DNA of 64,000 nt from Acorus gramineus (lineage: Eukaryota; Streptophyta; Magnoliopsida; Acorales; Acoraceae). Below, one piece after another: positions 1 through 12,618 of the stretch. Every line of letters starts with the position of its first letter. Positions within the stretch are counted from its first letter, which is position 1. Below the pieces are notes generated by a model, which was not told the DNA's origin, ran no database searches, and worked only from the letters and a program-made list of their open reading frames with translations. A program made the translations under genes and the position numbers. Location: positions 6,902,007 to 6,966,006 of the forward strand of contig CM060852.1 in assembly GCA_030737835.1 (NCBI GenBank), in the 5' to 3' direction.

Positions 1-1949
1 TTTGGAAATTTAAGTTCCTCTGCAAGATTCAAAGAAGCGGAGACCTGGGAGATGAGAGAATTTCGTAAGAAAACATTCAGCTAGCAAGTGATGAATACAT
101 TAGAAGCAAGTAATGTGTGATAAAACCACATATTATTGGATGGAATTTTAAGTGAAATATAAGAGAGTATTAAGTATGGTAAACACACAAAAACCAATTG
201 GTTAAAGTTCTATAAGAAAAAAAACAGCTCTCAGCAATCTATAATCTTCATCAAATTATATTGGCCCATTTCAAACAATGAGATCATGCCAATCCAATAA
301 TTTAAGGTCAATCTGTAATTTTTTTCCCTTAAGAAATCATTAAATGATGCCATGATTTCAGAAAGCTTACAAATTTGAAGCTCTTTGTCATTGAGCAGAC
401 ACAATAATTAGAAACCCAAACTGATAAGAGATCAAAAGCCTAATAATAATAATAAAATAATTTCAAAATGGAGGAGAGAGATGGAGTCAAATGAACTCTA
501 CATTCATGTTTGTTTAAACCAATAGTGTTGCTTCACAAAAACACTGGGCCAAAAACTTCAAGCATTATAATTATTTGAAAAAGTAACCATGTGACCGTAT
601 TGATATCCATCATGTGCATTGACTTTCTTTTATTTTTTGTTCTCGTTGGCTTCCAAGATTTTCTATCTAATTCTTCATCATTCCCCTATGGCATTCCTAT
701 TATGTGCTCGGCATTTCATTAACAAACGATCTCCAAAACTAATAGTATATTACAACCTAACGTTATGGACAACACAGCTAAAATATGCATTTGTGAACTG
801 GAGCTCATTTAAAGAAGCTTTGAAATTAGATTCCCAAGAAGCATACATTTGTTAGATTCTTGAAACGATCTTTTTCTTATTTATAACTAAAAATTGTTTT
901 TGTTTCTTATAAAACTTCAAACATTTGAGGAGTTTGGTAACACAATTGGGTTAATTTTGATTCCTGCAAAAGCATAATCACCCAAATATGTTTCGAAATG
1001 GTACCTAAGACTAAAAAAATGCTACCCTACAATGCATAAGTAGAGAAATGAAAAATACCATATCCAATCAGTTTAATTAATCCTTATTCAAAAAAAAAAA
1101 AAATTCAATTAATCAAGTCCTAAAATCCATCATCAGTCAGTTTCAGCCACAAAACCACACAACTGAAATCACAGGCAGACAGGCAGTAGATAAATTTCAA
1201 AACAAGAATTCAATGTTAAGCTACACACACCCAAGCATACATGCAAGCTCACACACATACACAAGAAAGAGAGAAACTTTCACATTAAAGAATGAGAGAA
1301 TTACCTTAAACGATCCACCAACTTTGGAATTCCTCGACCAATCGATCCCAAGCACCTTTGAAGAGGTCTGATACGAAGCCCTCACAACATCCTCCGCATA
1401 AATCTTGTGCGAGACCGCAAAATCCCACGAATCTTTCTCGGTATCATAGCACGGCTCGAACGTCCTCCTCCCCCCTCCATGGCTATACACGTACTTCACC
1501 TTCGCCCCACCACCGAAAGCGTAGCTCGCCGACACCTTGTTCACCGGATCGAAAACCACCAACCCGTCCAGAGTCGTCCGGTTAGCCCCTCTGAAGTGCA
1601 TGTACGTCAGATTCACCGGCTTCTCGAACACCCTTATCGTGTTCATGAACTGGAACCTGAAATCCTGAACCAACAAACACAAACTTCAAAAAAAAAAAAA
1701 AAAACCTACAAGAAGGGATCGAAAGTGATTTGGCTTAGGTTATACGTTTTTGGGGACGTTGTAATCGATGATGAAGGAGCCGGGCTTGTCGAGGGAGAGA
1801 GAGAGGCCGTCGAGGGAAGGGCCTTTGGAGAAGGTGGCATCGGTGAAACTCGCCCGGAGCTTGGCATCGCCGGCGGCGGGGATGGTGAGGGTGGCGGCGG
1901 CGCTCCCCTTCTCCACCTCGTACTTCCCCTTCAGCGACGCCTTCATCAT
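1..1949 (-). CDS. OEP24: Outer envelope pore protein 24, chloroplastic (3' end beyond window)
   Basis: OEP24 forms a beta-barrel pore in the outer plastid envelope that passes sugar phosphates and other small charged metabolites. Three exons read from high to low coordinates: 1949-1746, 1664-1305 and 44-1, the last cut by the window edge. The joined product starts [15 protein letters not shown], runs through [10 protein letters not shown] / [20 protein letters not shown] and [10 protein letters not shown], and continues [10 protein letters not shown] in the third exon. The order and spacing match the roughly 213-residue plant OEP24 as I remember it. Donors and acceptors are GT-AG (gtataac after 1746, cag before 1664, gtaatt after 1305, cag before 44). 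About 202 residues are visible, so only the last dozen or so should be missing. Two adjacent ATGs (1947-1949 and 1944-1946) could start translation. It is head-to-head with the gene beginning near 2200. Confidence 0.93.
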
Positions 1950-2293
1950 CGTCGCTGAAGCAATGGAGGAGGAGCCGAAGCTTATCGTTTCGCCTCTTTA
2001 TAATTGGGGTTTTTCGTTTGGTGGGCGGAGAAGAAGAGGTCGTTGGGGTTTGGTGAGAGTTGTTATCATTGTCCGAGCGGAGTAACGTGGGAGTTGTTTA
2101 AGGGGGAGCATGAGACTCCGAATAAAAATAACGTAAAAAAAAAAACCCTAATACGATTCCCGCCAAGCCGTTTTGGCGCGAGTTTTCTTTTATGATATTT
2201 TTTGGTTCCTCTCCGTCTTTCTTTATTCCTTCCCCGTCTCTCTCTCTCTCTCCTTGGTTGGCGGATCTGACTCTCTGTGGAGTACGATCTCAG
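1950..2293. promoter_or_regulatory. Bidirectional promoter and 5' UTR exon with telo-box and E2F site
   Basis: This short interval separates the OEP24 start codon from the plus-strand gene. It holds a telo-box AAACCCTAA at 2143-2151 and TTTGGCGC at 2172-2179, which fits the E2F consensus TTTSSCGC. A CT-rich stretch at about 2237-2252 is followed by a likely 5' UTR exon ending CAG at 2293 with donor gtgagt. The leader intron would then run to an acceptor near 4248 or 4266. Telo-boxes are typical of growth-related plant genes and E2F sites of S-phase genes. Which direction each element serves is inference. Confidence 0.55.
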
Positions 2294-4274
2294 GTGAGTT
2301 TCCTCCCGATTAAACTATGAATCTCTTTTGGTTTCGAGTATAGGTTTCGTATTTTATTTTCGATCAGAGGTTCCTTTTTGAGATGTTGAATGTTGACCTA
2401 GTAGATCTCGAAGTAAATAAAAGGGATGGAGGGTGTGTGGGAATTTATTTTTATTTTTTTGGATTTTGTGTACAAGAAATTGTTTTTGCCCAATATGAGA
2501 TTCGTTTCTCCCTTTTAGGTTTTAAGTGATTCTACGATTCCTATTTTTTTAATTTGTAAGATCAATTGTATAGGATGGGCAACGCTTAAATTTTTTAGAA
2601 GGTTAAAGAAAATTCAAATACTGGTATGTGTAATTTGATCATATGCAAAATTTATATAATTTGTTAGACTAATAAATGATTGTACAGAATGTGAAGAGTT
2701 ACCGGGGGAAAGAAAAATGTTTATTTTGGCTAATTTTGATATCCCACTAAACCCCTTGATGCCTGAAGTCTCTTTTCATCAATGGACCCCCTCCTCCTGA
2801 AGGTTGGTTAAAACTAAAAACTGATGGGTCTGGCAATTTAACTCATGCTGGATTTTGGTTAGAAACCAAAAGGGTGACTTTGTATTTGCATTTGCTGGGA
2901 AGGAAGAGGACTCTCCAATACATCACTTAAGAAGGGTTCGGTATTCAAACTGGGTTGCAGCTAGCTATTGCTAATGAATGGAATTTTTACAAATAGAATC
3001 AGATGCTCTTCTAGTTGTCGAATGAATAACAGGTCAAACCAAAATACCTTGGGCTGTTAAACCTCTAATTTACATGAAGAGAGATCTGTTGGATAAGATT
3101 CTTGCGTGCAAGTTACTCATATTGTGAGAGAGAGAAATAGACTGTCATTTTCTTGCAAGTTACAGAGGTTTAGAGCTTAGAGGTCTTCAACAAGCTTGAG
3201 GATCTGCTCCTGTTAAAAAATGATGCTACGGAAGTTACCCAAACCAGACAAAAGCTGATATAGAAAAGTGCCTGATATAAGCACCTGTAGAAATGCTTAT
3301 ACACTGTGTTTGTGTATCTTAGGCTTCTATTCTTCGGGATGCATTCAGAGAACCTGTTGGTTGTTATGAATTCCCTCCCTGCAATGAAACTTAAGCATGA
3401 GAAACCTCTTGTAGCTTTGTACAGATCTGCTCATACATAATACTATTCTTACCAACCAAAAAAAATGATTGTCTTTCCTTCTCTTTATCTAGTGCCATGC
3501 TTTTTGGTGGGTCATTTTGAAATGTTGAAGTCGATGTGTTTACAATGAGGTTCATGCCTGCCAAAAAAATGGTTTAAGAGATGTGAGAAAAATAAGTTCT
3601 TAGTTTTTATTTAGTTATGAAAGAAGACTGGATCGGGAGTTAGAAGATGAAAAAAACACAACAGCTAATCAGCCTGTGACTAGAATTTAGCAACTTGGTA
3701 CTGTTTCAGCAATTTACCTTACCTGCTTTTTTTAATTCAAATCCTGAAAGCCTTCTCAAATAGTAACAGACAGAATGAAGAGATACAGGGAAATTAACAA
3801 GAATTGGACATGTGAAAACTTATAAGAAAAGATCATATGTTGATCACAATTATCTATTGTTTCCCTTGCACAATGTTATTAATCAGTAGACAGAAAGTTT
3901 CTGCCTCACACAAACAAAAAGGCAATGGTTCTTGCCAAGATTTCCCATAGAAGTGGTCTTATATGGTAAATCCTTCAATGTTCTGTAGAAATTCTAGAAG
4001 CTAAAAATCAAGTATAACTCAGTAACTTCTTCATTCTTATTGTGGTTGTAAACAGCTTAAGAAGATGGATTCTTCTTCACGTGAGTTGGAAAGAACAGGC
4101 TACTAGATTTCACTATACATGGATACCTAATATTGATTCTCTTCAAATTCATTAGTAATATCTGTTTTCACGCTGCTTTATGTTGTATGCTCATGGATTC
4201 CTGATTAGGTAGTTGGGATATTATATCTAAGTTTAACAGTAATTGCAGCTGTTCAATTATGTACAGTGTAGAAC

Positions 4275-7200
4275 ATGGAACCTGCAGTCACATCTCGTCA
4301 TGGAAGGGGAGAGATAGGTTGCAATTTCAATCCTATTGATGTAGTAAGTCACAGCCATGTACATTTCTTCCAGGCCATTAAAGGGGGCTCAGTCATAAAA
4401 GTACGCAACATTGATTATTTTGAAAGGCCAGCATTTAGATTCAAAGATATCAATGCTATATATGAATCAGAAACTGGCAAGTTTAATTTAAGGTCCAGAT
4501 CTCAAAGGAATAGAAATCGGAATTCTGTGGCTTCCAACCCAATCATGCTTGGATATTCTTTATCTGATGAATGTGATTTTGATGGAGGAGTCTCTATTGG
4601 AGATGGCGTTGTTGATGGATATGCACCTGGATCTGACAGGAATCCTCCATGCAAAAATGGAGGCAATGGAGAACCAAATGATATTAACTTCAATGCCCTA
4701 ACTTTGATGGAGCTACGGGCAAGATGCAAAGCGAAAAAGAGGAAAGCTCTTAATCCTGTCAAATCAGAAATATCTGAGGACGAGAGCTTAAATTGTGATG
4801 ATGTCTCGAAAAATGGTCATGTGCATCTGAAAGAAGTGAACCTTGAAGAGCCCCTCATCAATATGAAATTAAAGGCGTTGAAGAAGTGCACATCAGAGAG
4901 AAAGAGAAGAAAAAAAACACAGAATCCATTGGACATGAGTGACATTCCCATAGTTGCAGCTACAGACAGAGAACTGAAAAACCAGGGGCATTCTATGCAA
5001 AGTACTGGGAATCTACATGTTCCATGTAACATTAAAATTGAAATTATGGAGGTTGATACCTTGGATTCCACTAGCAGCATCTCTGTTGCTGATGATTTGA
5101 CCTCCAAATCCCCAGTTGATGTAGCCTTTCCCTGTGTGTCATCTGCTGAGGTCTCTGGGACAATCGATGTAATTGGGTCCATCGAGCCTTCTGAGAGTTC
5201 TGTAGAGAGAGATATTGGTCATCTTTGTGGACTAAGTGAAGTTCAAATTGAAAATGTGGAATCTGACACTTTAGATCGCCAGAGCAAAATTCTGGATGCT
5301 GGTTGTTCTGTCAGCTGTTGCCAGTCTGAAAAACAAACATGGAAATTTGTCCAAGGAATTGCTGCACAAGAAAATCATATGGCATGTGAAATTGAATCTG
5401 ATAATATTTCCTCTGCACGTGAAATATATGGAAGCTTTGATTCTGCCTCTGAATGTAATAAAAAATTTGATTTGCCTGGAGACTCGCATGCAGAGTTGCC
5501 GGAGAGAGATATTGGGGGTGATGTAATCATTGGAGAACTGCATTCTTTCACTGGTGGGCTTCTAGAATGTCCTGTTAATGGAGCTTCTAATGAGTATGTA
5601 GAGCTTGATAATTTAGTGTCGTCACATATTGTTAAGGAGAACTCTGAAGTTATTACTTCATTGAATTCTTTGGAGACAGCAGCTGCTCAAGGTGCTCCCT
5701 TCTATCCTCCAGCAAATGAACCTACAACAGAACCAGTATATTCTGGCAGCCCAAATTCAGAATTCACTGCTATCAGCCTCAGTTCTGAAAATAGCATTTC
5801 CAGTACTCCTGCCATTCCTGAGGAGCTAAGTTTGTTCCAGACTCAGAGGGGCACAAAAAGTGAGATACTTGACTCCCCCACTGTTAGCAGTTTCCATGTC
5901 ACTGAAAGAAAAGGCGAAACAGATTATTTTGAACCAACTATGGAAGTAGAATGTGCCAGGATCTCGAATGAGCGAATACCCAGCGAGAGTAAGTCAACGG
6001 CTACTCATGGAAAGAATCCCCAATCTGATGCTCATATTTCACAGGCCTCTGAAGAAGTACTCGTATCCTCTAATTGTGAGGAACCACAGCAATTCAATAA
6101 AAATGAACCAGGCAGTAACTGCTTCAATGTAGGCTCTTATTCTGTTGAGGCAGATGATCTTATGGAGCATAAACCAGATGTAGGGTTCAAAAACTACCCA
6201 ACAAAACTGTTTTCTACAAGAAAGGTGTGGAATCATTACTGTAAAATTTGACTATATTCTTCTAGTTGCTAAATTTGCATTATGACATAAAAGTTCATTG
6301 CAGACAATTTCTCCAACTTCTCAGGAGAAGCTCCGTCGTGTGGCACATTCTGCAGAGTCCAATGCCAATGCAGAGCTTTCAAGTAAGTAAAATTTTTCTC
6401 ATTTGTGGTTTCCTTTTACTCTGTCTAAGAAAGGATGTTATCTGTTTCAGAGAGTCGGAAGAGAGTTTGGTACGATGAATGCCCTAAGAACAAAATATCT
6501 TCATCAATAGCTGGTCATGAAGAAGGTGAGGCAGAGGTGAGCCCTGAGAAGGGCATCAAGAAACTGGAGGAGGACAATGATAGGTCTCCTACTCCAGTTA
6601 CCAGAGGCATTCTCAAGTCTTCACATTCTTCTTGCACCAACTGCTCTTTCATCCATGACCAGACTGATAAAGTTATCACATTCTCCCAGAGGCAGATGAA
6701 AGATATTGAGGTCCTTGCGCTGAAACTCTTAAGAGGGTTAAACAGCATGAGAGATATAGTGAGAGAAAATTTATTGGAAGCATGTCCATCTGCTGATTCA
6801 AAGTATACGGTTGATGAGGTATGCTCATGAGTATTCTAAAATTCCTATTGTATGTACAGTAGATGACCAAAGCCATGCATGCATGGGTACAGCTTCACTA
6901 TACGTACTTAAAAGCTTTAGTAATTTATGCACACAAAGAAGCATGTTGGACCCTAACTTATAGGACTGCATGCATTCAGTAACTTAGCATCATGATCCTG
7001 CCACTCCAATGATGGTCTTACTAGCCAATCATTGGATACCCGTGGTCAGGCCGAAACAGCATAAAGACCACATCCCTGATATGGTTTTAGCATATCTTTG
7101 TAATGACATGATGCATTGTACATCTGTCTCTTTGGTTCTTCATGTCTTGATTTTTCTATTTGTGATTTTTGCCCTTGATTCTTCTATATTGCAGATGAGG

Positions 7201-7542
7201 CTGGCTTCTGAGGAAGCATCACAACTTGAAGCGAAAACTAGAAAGTATTTGTCCGTGATGACAAAGGACTGCCATCGTTTTTGTAAAATAATGGTTTGTA
7301 TTCCCATTTCATCTTACTCCAACATGCACAACATCTACTTGTATTCATATCCATATCTAACTCCAGTTCTGCCTTGTTGATTACAGAAATCCGCAGAAAC
7401 CAAAGCTCCTACAATCATGAGTAAAGATCAAAATAATAGGAAGAAAATAACATTTGCAGATGAAGCTGGTGGCCTGCTATGCCAGGTCAAAATTTTCCAC
7501 GAACAACCAGCTCCAGCTATGGTCTCTGAAAATGATAGCTGA
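4275..7542 (+). CDS. Conserved plant nuclear-type protein of unknown function, five coding exons
   Basis: Exons 4275-6224, 6304-6382, 6451-6818, 7195-7293 and 7387-7542 join in frame into about 883 residues, all with GT-AG borders. I recognise a plant-wide uncharacterised family by two C-terminal blocks, FSQRQMKDIEVLALKLLRGL (about 754-773) and KKITFADEAGGLLCQVKIF (about 851-869), but know no assigned function. The N-terminal part has a basic stretch of Arg/Asn repeats around residue 75 and basic clusters AKKRK and ERKRRKK that could be nuclear localisation signals. A long acidic, Ser-rich, low-complexity middle follows. KVITF (750-754) and KITF (852-855) both fit the RVxF docking pattern of protein phosphatase 1. 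An untranslated leader exon ends at 2293 and a leader intron of about 2 kb precedes the start codon. The E2F site upstream hints at cell-cycle expression. Exon calls are by eye. Confidence 0.82.
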
Positions 7543-9326
7543 TCAGTAGCCATGGAAAATTTACCACAGAAAATTCAATAGGGGTACAGGAATCCATTTG
7601 TTTATATCTCAAGCAATCTGATGGGTAAAATTTGAATATAATAACAATTTTATATTCCAAAAGTGTATTAGAACCTGAGACCATCACAGGTCAATGCTTC
7701 ATTCCTGGTATTCCCAATCAAGATTCTCTTCAGGTTCTTGACGTGCTCTGCGCTCTGAATTGTTCTGGTTTCAACTTTTTGCAGCTACTTGGGTTCTGCA
7801 CATACCAAATTTGTCCATTGGTTGCTGTGTGTGCTATTCACCAAGGAGAAATTTTTTGTGTGGTTGTTGAGCTTTGCTCTATCAATTTGTATCCATCTAA
7901 CTTTAGTTCAGATTGAAAGGTTGTTTGTTGGCACTGCTAATTAATGATAAATGAATGTCCTGTTATATCTGTCTAAATTTAGGTGGAATTTGAAGTTTGA
8001 CGACTTTTATATTTGTCTAGAGTAATATGGGATTTTAGCTACAGCCTAAGGTTGTTCTATGCTTCATATCTTTGTATTATGTAGATAAATTCCCATATTA
8101 GGTACTGTTTTTTTCTGGCGATTAACTAAAATTTTAAATTTTTAAAACAAAAACAAACCCTGGAAAGATGATCAGTGGAGGTGTGTTATGTTTGTATCTT
8201 CCAAAAAATATTAACATCAAACTTTATAAAAGTATATACACTATTAGATAAGGTATATCATTTTAAAAAAAACAATAACTTGTGCAATCTGAGTTTTATA
8301 CTGTAAAATGATACATTCGATCAAATGCAGTCGCATTTGTAATCCACACTATTTTTTTTTCTTAAATCATACACTCTAGTATTGAAGTATATATTGCTAT
8401 ATAAAAATGAAGAGTTAAAAACATCCAAGTCCTCGCAAACATGAGTAATCCCAGATAAGTCTTTATCAAAGTTGGGGTAGACGTACAAGTCCTTAAAAAC
8501 TCACAAAAACCCATATACATTTCTGGTTTCAACAAAAATTAATCTTAACCCAACATACCCTACTTAACTTTAATCTTACCATGAAATGATTAAATTATTC
8601 TCAAATTTTTAACCGTTTTCAAACAATACCTCAATGAAAATGAAAAAACATAAAAGTCTTACAAGGATAATTTGATTTTTGTATGGATTAATTTGTTTTT
8701 ATGATTGATTATGGAGACTATAATGTTTACACAATTATATAGTAATAAAAATATTCTGTCAAATTTGAATGAAAATTTTATCCGAGGATGATAATTGGAT
8801 TTTTGTAAGTTTTTAAGGACTCATGTGTCTTGCCTCAACTTTCATATGGACTTATATGTGATTACCTATATTTGTAAGAATGGAGATGTCTTTAACCCAA
8901 AAATGAAATGTATAATGAGATACAATATTATTATTTTTTCTTTTTGAAAAAAGGAAAGAAAAAAAAATTACTTTTTATATTATGACTTGGGTCTGTTTAA
9001 ATGTTGAAAATTCTCAAACTCAGATCCAAATACATTTTTATCATTTAGCTTTTCAAATCACAATCTTCATTTTTAGGCCAAAAAATCTTGCGGTTGAAAA
9101 TCTATTAAAACATAGCTTTTCAAAAACTGAGTTTGAAACATAAGATTTTAAGAATCTCATAATTTCAATCCCATAATCATTATCATCATAGTGTATGAGA
9201 TTATAACATGGACATAATTTATCAACACTGAAAAAAAAATCATGAACTTATTCTTTGTCTCATTATGAGTGAAACAATACACTAATTATATATCTCATTC
9301 ACATACAAAACTTGTCAACCTGTTAA
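7543..9326. other. 3' flank and AT-rich intergenic DNA
   Basis: The first few hundred bases after the stop at 7542 are presumably 3' UTR of the upstream gene. The rest is AT-rich and shows no open frame resembling a protein. It contains one recognisable miniature transposon copy at about 8985-9195, listed separately. Confidence 0.6.
8985..9195 (+). mobile_element. Miniature transposon, family B copy 1
   Basis: This stretch shares a long body with 38943-39143 and 49968-50170. Shared parts are AAATTCTCAAACTC, then a CCAAA.ACATTTT block, CAAATCACAATCTT, AAAAAATCTTG.GGTTGAAAAT and AAAACATA.ATTTT. This copy is more diverged at its ends than the one at 38943, so its limits are approximate. Confidence 0.6.
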
Positions 9327-9722
9327 GCCCTTGTTTGAAACGGGGATAGATTTTATTCTTGGGTATACATTTATCCAAGCATAAGTGAGTATAAATAAGA
9401 ATAAAGTGATTTTATGTTTGGTTATGTTTTGAATTATTCTCATTGGTAAACGTAAGAATAAATGTTTTGTTATTTGGGTAAAATGTGAATAAAATATAGA
9501 TAAAGATTTATAAAAGGTGAAAAAATAATGACAGTTGATTTGATATGTGATTTATAAGAGGTGATGATAATTGATTTGACAATGAGTCCACATATCACTT
9601 ACTTTATATCAGTTTATTCTGACATACTTTATCAAGGGTTATCCAGGACAAACAAACACATTTTATCTCTTATCCGAGGTTATCCAAAATTATCTGGGAG
9701 CTTATTCTCAAAACAAACGGGG
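9327..9722 (+). mobile_element. Tourist-like MITE, family A copy 1
   Basis: A 396-bp non-coding element whose left end GTTTGAAACGGGGATA and inverted right end CCCCGTTTGTTTTGAGAATA are related terminal repeats. The interior shares ATGTTTTGAATTATTCTC and TAAGAATAAATGTTTTGTTATTT with the element at 58104-58536, which lies in the opposite orientation. Flanks are TAA on the left and TCA on the right, so the 3-bp duplication has one mismatch here, while the 58104 copy has an exact TAA. Trinucleotide TAA/TTA targets are characteristic of PIF/Harbinger-derived MITEs. Confidence 0.7.
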
Positions 9723-11787
9723 TCAAGGGCATCACAGTCACTGAGCGTCAGCTTCGTTGGGTAAACGGAAGAGCCACGCTACACCCACAGTACGGACGTG
9801 GATGCATGAGGGACAGATGTTGAGCGGCATTACGTTGTTCGACCGAATTCGTTTTCATAAAACCGTAAGACGCGTTTGTTTCGCGGCTCTGCTTCCCCCG
9901 TTGGCGCGAGCGCGCTCTCTCCCGCTCGCGGCGAAGTTTCTCTGCATTTCCAGCGCACACACTTTTAACGCTGAAGACATGCGCACGCCGACAGTGCCAC
10001 GTTGCAGGCAACATTCGCTCTCCCACTTTCAGAAGCACCATCAGTCCTCATATCTCTGTCTCTCTCTCATTTTTTGAGTTTCCCATTGGATTTTTCTGGT
10101 CCTTCGGACAACACTCCAAACCTCGAAAACCCAAACCAGGGCCCTCTTTATCCCAATAGTTACCCGCCCGTCTATTCAGGGCTACATTTCAGTCTCAACA
10201 AATGACGTCAAAAAATCATGTCATATGCGCATGAACAACTTAATAAACACAATCATGCCATCACAATAACAAACACTATTTACTCACTCGTGCCTTGAAC
10301 AAAAGTTTTGGAGAGCTCGTACATCCAGGCCCGGTTTGGATATGCAGTGAGACGCATTGTGCATTGGGAACGTAATATAATGCAAACAAAATTTGACATT
10401 GACATTTTTAGGGTGGTGGTAACGTTAAAAGGATTTTTTTTTATGCATTTACGACGCTTAGAAAAACCGTTTTTCTATTGTGTTCTTGATCCCTTCAACT
10501 CTATGTTTCAAGTCTTACTCTTAAACATTATTCATATGCTATGATAACACAATATATATTAAATATAAATTTTATTACATAATATGAAGATTAAATTTTT
10601 TTTTAAATATAATAATATATAACGATATGTATTTTAATTGATAAATATATAATTAAAAATATAATTTATCAAAAAACTGTTGTACGCGGGGCCTATGTAT
10701 GATCATTTTCTAAAGTGGTTTAAGTAAAAAAAGGTCAATTAAAAGAATTAAAGAAATTAAAACTGGTTATAGACTGTCATAAATCCGGTCAATGTGCGTC
10801 GAAACAGCCATGCTCGTCGCGTGTCCCTAGGACACGTGTCACATGTTCAATCGACAATCCCTTTCAACCAACTTGTTCAACAAGCCAGCAAAGCAAAAAC
10901 CGAAACGCTTTCCGTGTGGTTTTTTTCTGCCTGGCTTACTCATTCGTTGATCATCACCGTTGGATCGGCGGGTCTTAAAAAAAAAAAGGAAAAATTAATT
11001 AGGGCCCCCGCCTATTATTTTAGATCACTAAAGAATTTTTAGATTTTCTTTAGATTTTTACGTCAATGAAAAATTATTTTTAAGTTCCTCTAATATAAAA
11101 AATGTAATCTCTCTTTCAAATATTTTATTTTAGTACACATTTAACACTCTTCAATATATTGTCAAGAATCTCCTGTTAAAATTCTTTATTACATTGTTAA
11201 CTTCTACAAAATGACATGTGTCAAATTATTCTAGTACATTGTAAACATTTTTTAATACATTGTTAAATATCTCTAATACATTGATAATATTTTTTAATAA
11301 ATTGTCTAAAATTTTCAATACATTGTTAACCTATCCAAGTATTTTCAATATTTTTAAATCACATCTTACTATAAGGATTGAAAGATAATTTTTTCGTATT
11401 GTAAGAATCTAAAAAATCCCTTAAATTTTTTTTAAAAACATGTAAATAATACATAATGATCCTATTTAATTTTTTTTTTTAAAAAAAAAACTGTTTAAAT
11501 ACAAAAATAAAAATGTTATCTTCTGTTTTGGTCTTTGTACGATAATATTTGGGGGGCGTAAAACACGCAGGCGAAGTGACCCCGTCGCAGAGCCAACGTC
11601 CAATCCGATTTGGACGCTTCAGTCACACCTCTCCTGCCGGCTTTTTCTTTTATTTTTTTTTATTTAAATAAATAAATAAATCCATTTTATGTACAGTTCA
11701 ATCTTCACTGTATACAAACAGGTATATAATGCTTTCTTTCTTCTCATAGAAGCCACTCGAAGTAAAGTTAATAAAAGAGAAGAAGAC
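9723..11787. other. Intergenic DNA with a GC-rich block
   Basis: About 9740-10030 is unusually GC- and CpG-rich (for example TTGGCGCGAGCGCGCTC), followed by a CT-rich stretch to about 10070. A 106-codon open frame at 9757-10077 exists but has no protein-like features, and an overlapping antisense frame is equally open. The block looks more like an orphan promoter or a decayed gene edge. From 10540 to 11560 the DNA is AT-rich. It includes a degenerate tandem array around ACATTGTTAA (11150-11340). Confidence 0.4.
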
Positions 11788-12618
11788 ATGGCGAAGAATT
11801 TTAAGATGAAGATCTCTCGAGTCATGACATCCATCCTACCGCCGGAAGAGGAGTCCCCGACCAGAAGCCACCGCCACCGCCGCCGCCGCCACGTGTCGGT
11901 CGTCTCCGTCGGCTGCGGATGCCGGTCCTCCCTCCTCCGCCGCCTCCGCCGCAAACCCTCCTCCCATCAGCAGCCTCATCCGACGACGTGGCACGTCCTG
12001 GCGGCGACGGACGATGCGCCTCGCCGGAAGGTCGACTCCGACGACGGCGTCGTCGAGGATCTCGATCGCTTCCTCCCCTCGATCAAGAACCGGCCGTGCA
12101 TGGAAATCGAGGAGAAGAGGAGACACGGATCACGAGGCGGCGGTATTGGTGGTCGGATCAGCATCTCGAACTCCTCCGCCGACAACAACTGGTTCAGCAG
12201 CGAAGGCGACGACGAGAGGGAAGACGGCGACAACGACGACGAAACAGAGACCCTCGTCTCCTCCACCGACACGTCGTCCGACTTCTTCAAGCCGAGGAGG
12301 AGGAAGTCTAAGAAGAAGAAGAGGAGGATGACGTCATCTCGACCTTTGGTGACGTGCGGGATGGAGGGGAAGGTGATGGAAAGCGTTGCCGTGGTGAAGA
12401 GGTCGAAGGACCCGAGAGGGGACTTCAGGAGGTCCATGGTGGAGATGATACTGGAGAAGGACATGTTCGAAAAGAGGGAGCTGGAGCAGTTGCTGCGTTG
12501 TTTCCTGTCACTCAACCAAAGCTGTCACCACGAGGTGATCGTCGATGCGTTTTCCGAGATCTGGGTCGCGCTCTTCTGCGGACAATCGATGTTGTACTCT
12601 GCTTCTAGGTTCCTATGA
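11788..12618 (+). CDS. OVATE family protein (OFP), transcriptional repressor
   Basis: A 276-residue intronless protein. OVATE family proteins are plant-specific repressors that shape organs and secondary walls by binding TALE homeodomain partners in the nucleus. The start MAKNFKMKISRVM is the N-terminal block of the OFP6/7/8-type subgroup, which supports the ATG at 11788 over the in-frame one at 11689. Then come a His/Arg-rich segment, an acidic segment (EGDDEREDGDNDDETETLV) with SSTDTSSDFF, a Lys/Arg run (RRRKSKKKKRR) likely to be a nuclear signal, and the C-terminal OVATE domain (about 199-264). The domain contains SVAVVKRSKDPRGDFRRSM and ends in AFSEIWVALF. Most OFPs lack introns, as here. 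The gene is strikingly GC-rich compared with its flanks. Four other-frame ORFs over it are artefacts of that composition. The exact paralogue cannot be assigned. Confidence 0.92.
   Translation: MAKNFKMKISRVMTSILPPEEESPTRSHRHRRRRHVSVVSVGCGCRSSLLRRLRRKPSSHQQPHPTTWHVLAATDDAPRRKVDSDDGVVEDLDRFLPSIKNRPCMEIEEKRRHGSRGGGIGGRISISNSSADNNWFSSEGDDEREDGDNDDETETLVSSTDTSSDFFKPRRRKSKKKKRRMTSSRPLVTCGMEGKVMESVAVVKRSKDPRGDFRRSMVEMILEKDMFEKRELEQLLRCFLSLNQSCHHEVIVDAFSEIWVALFCGQSMLYSASRFL

Noticed and set aside
9757..10077. 106-codon open frame in a GC-rich block
   Set aside because: No family resemblance, an equally open antisense frame, and no splice or promoter context. Treated as non-coding.
11836..12608. Overlapping frames on both strands over the OVATE gene
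   Set aside because: Arg- or Ser-rich shadows caused by GC-rich codon use; only the 11788 frame ends in a genuine OVATE domain.
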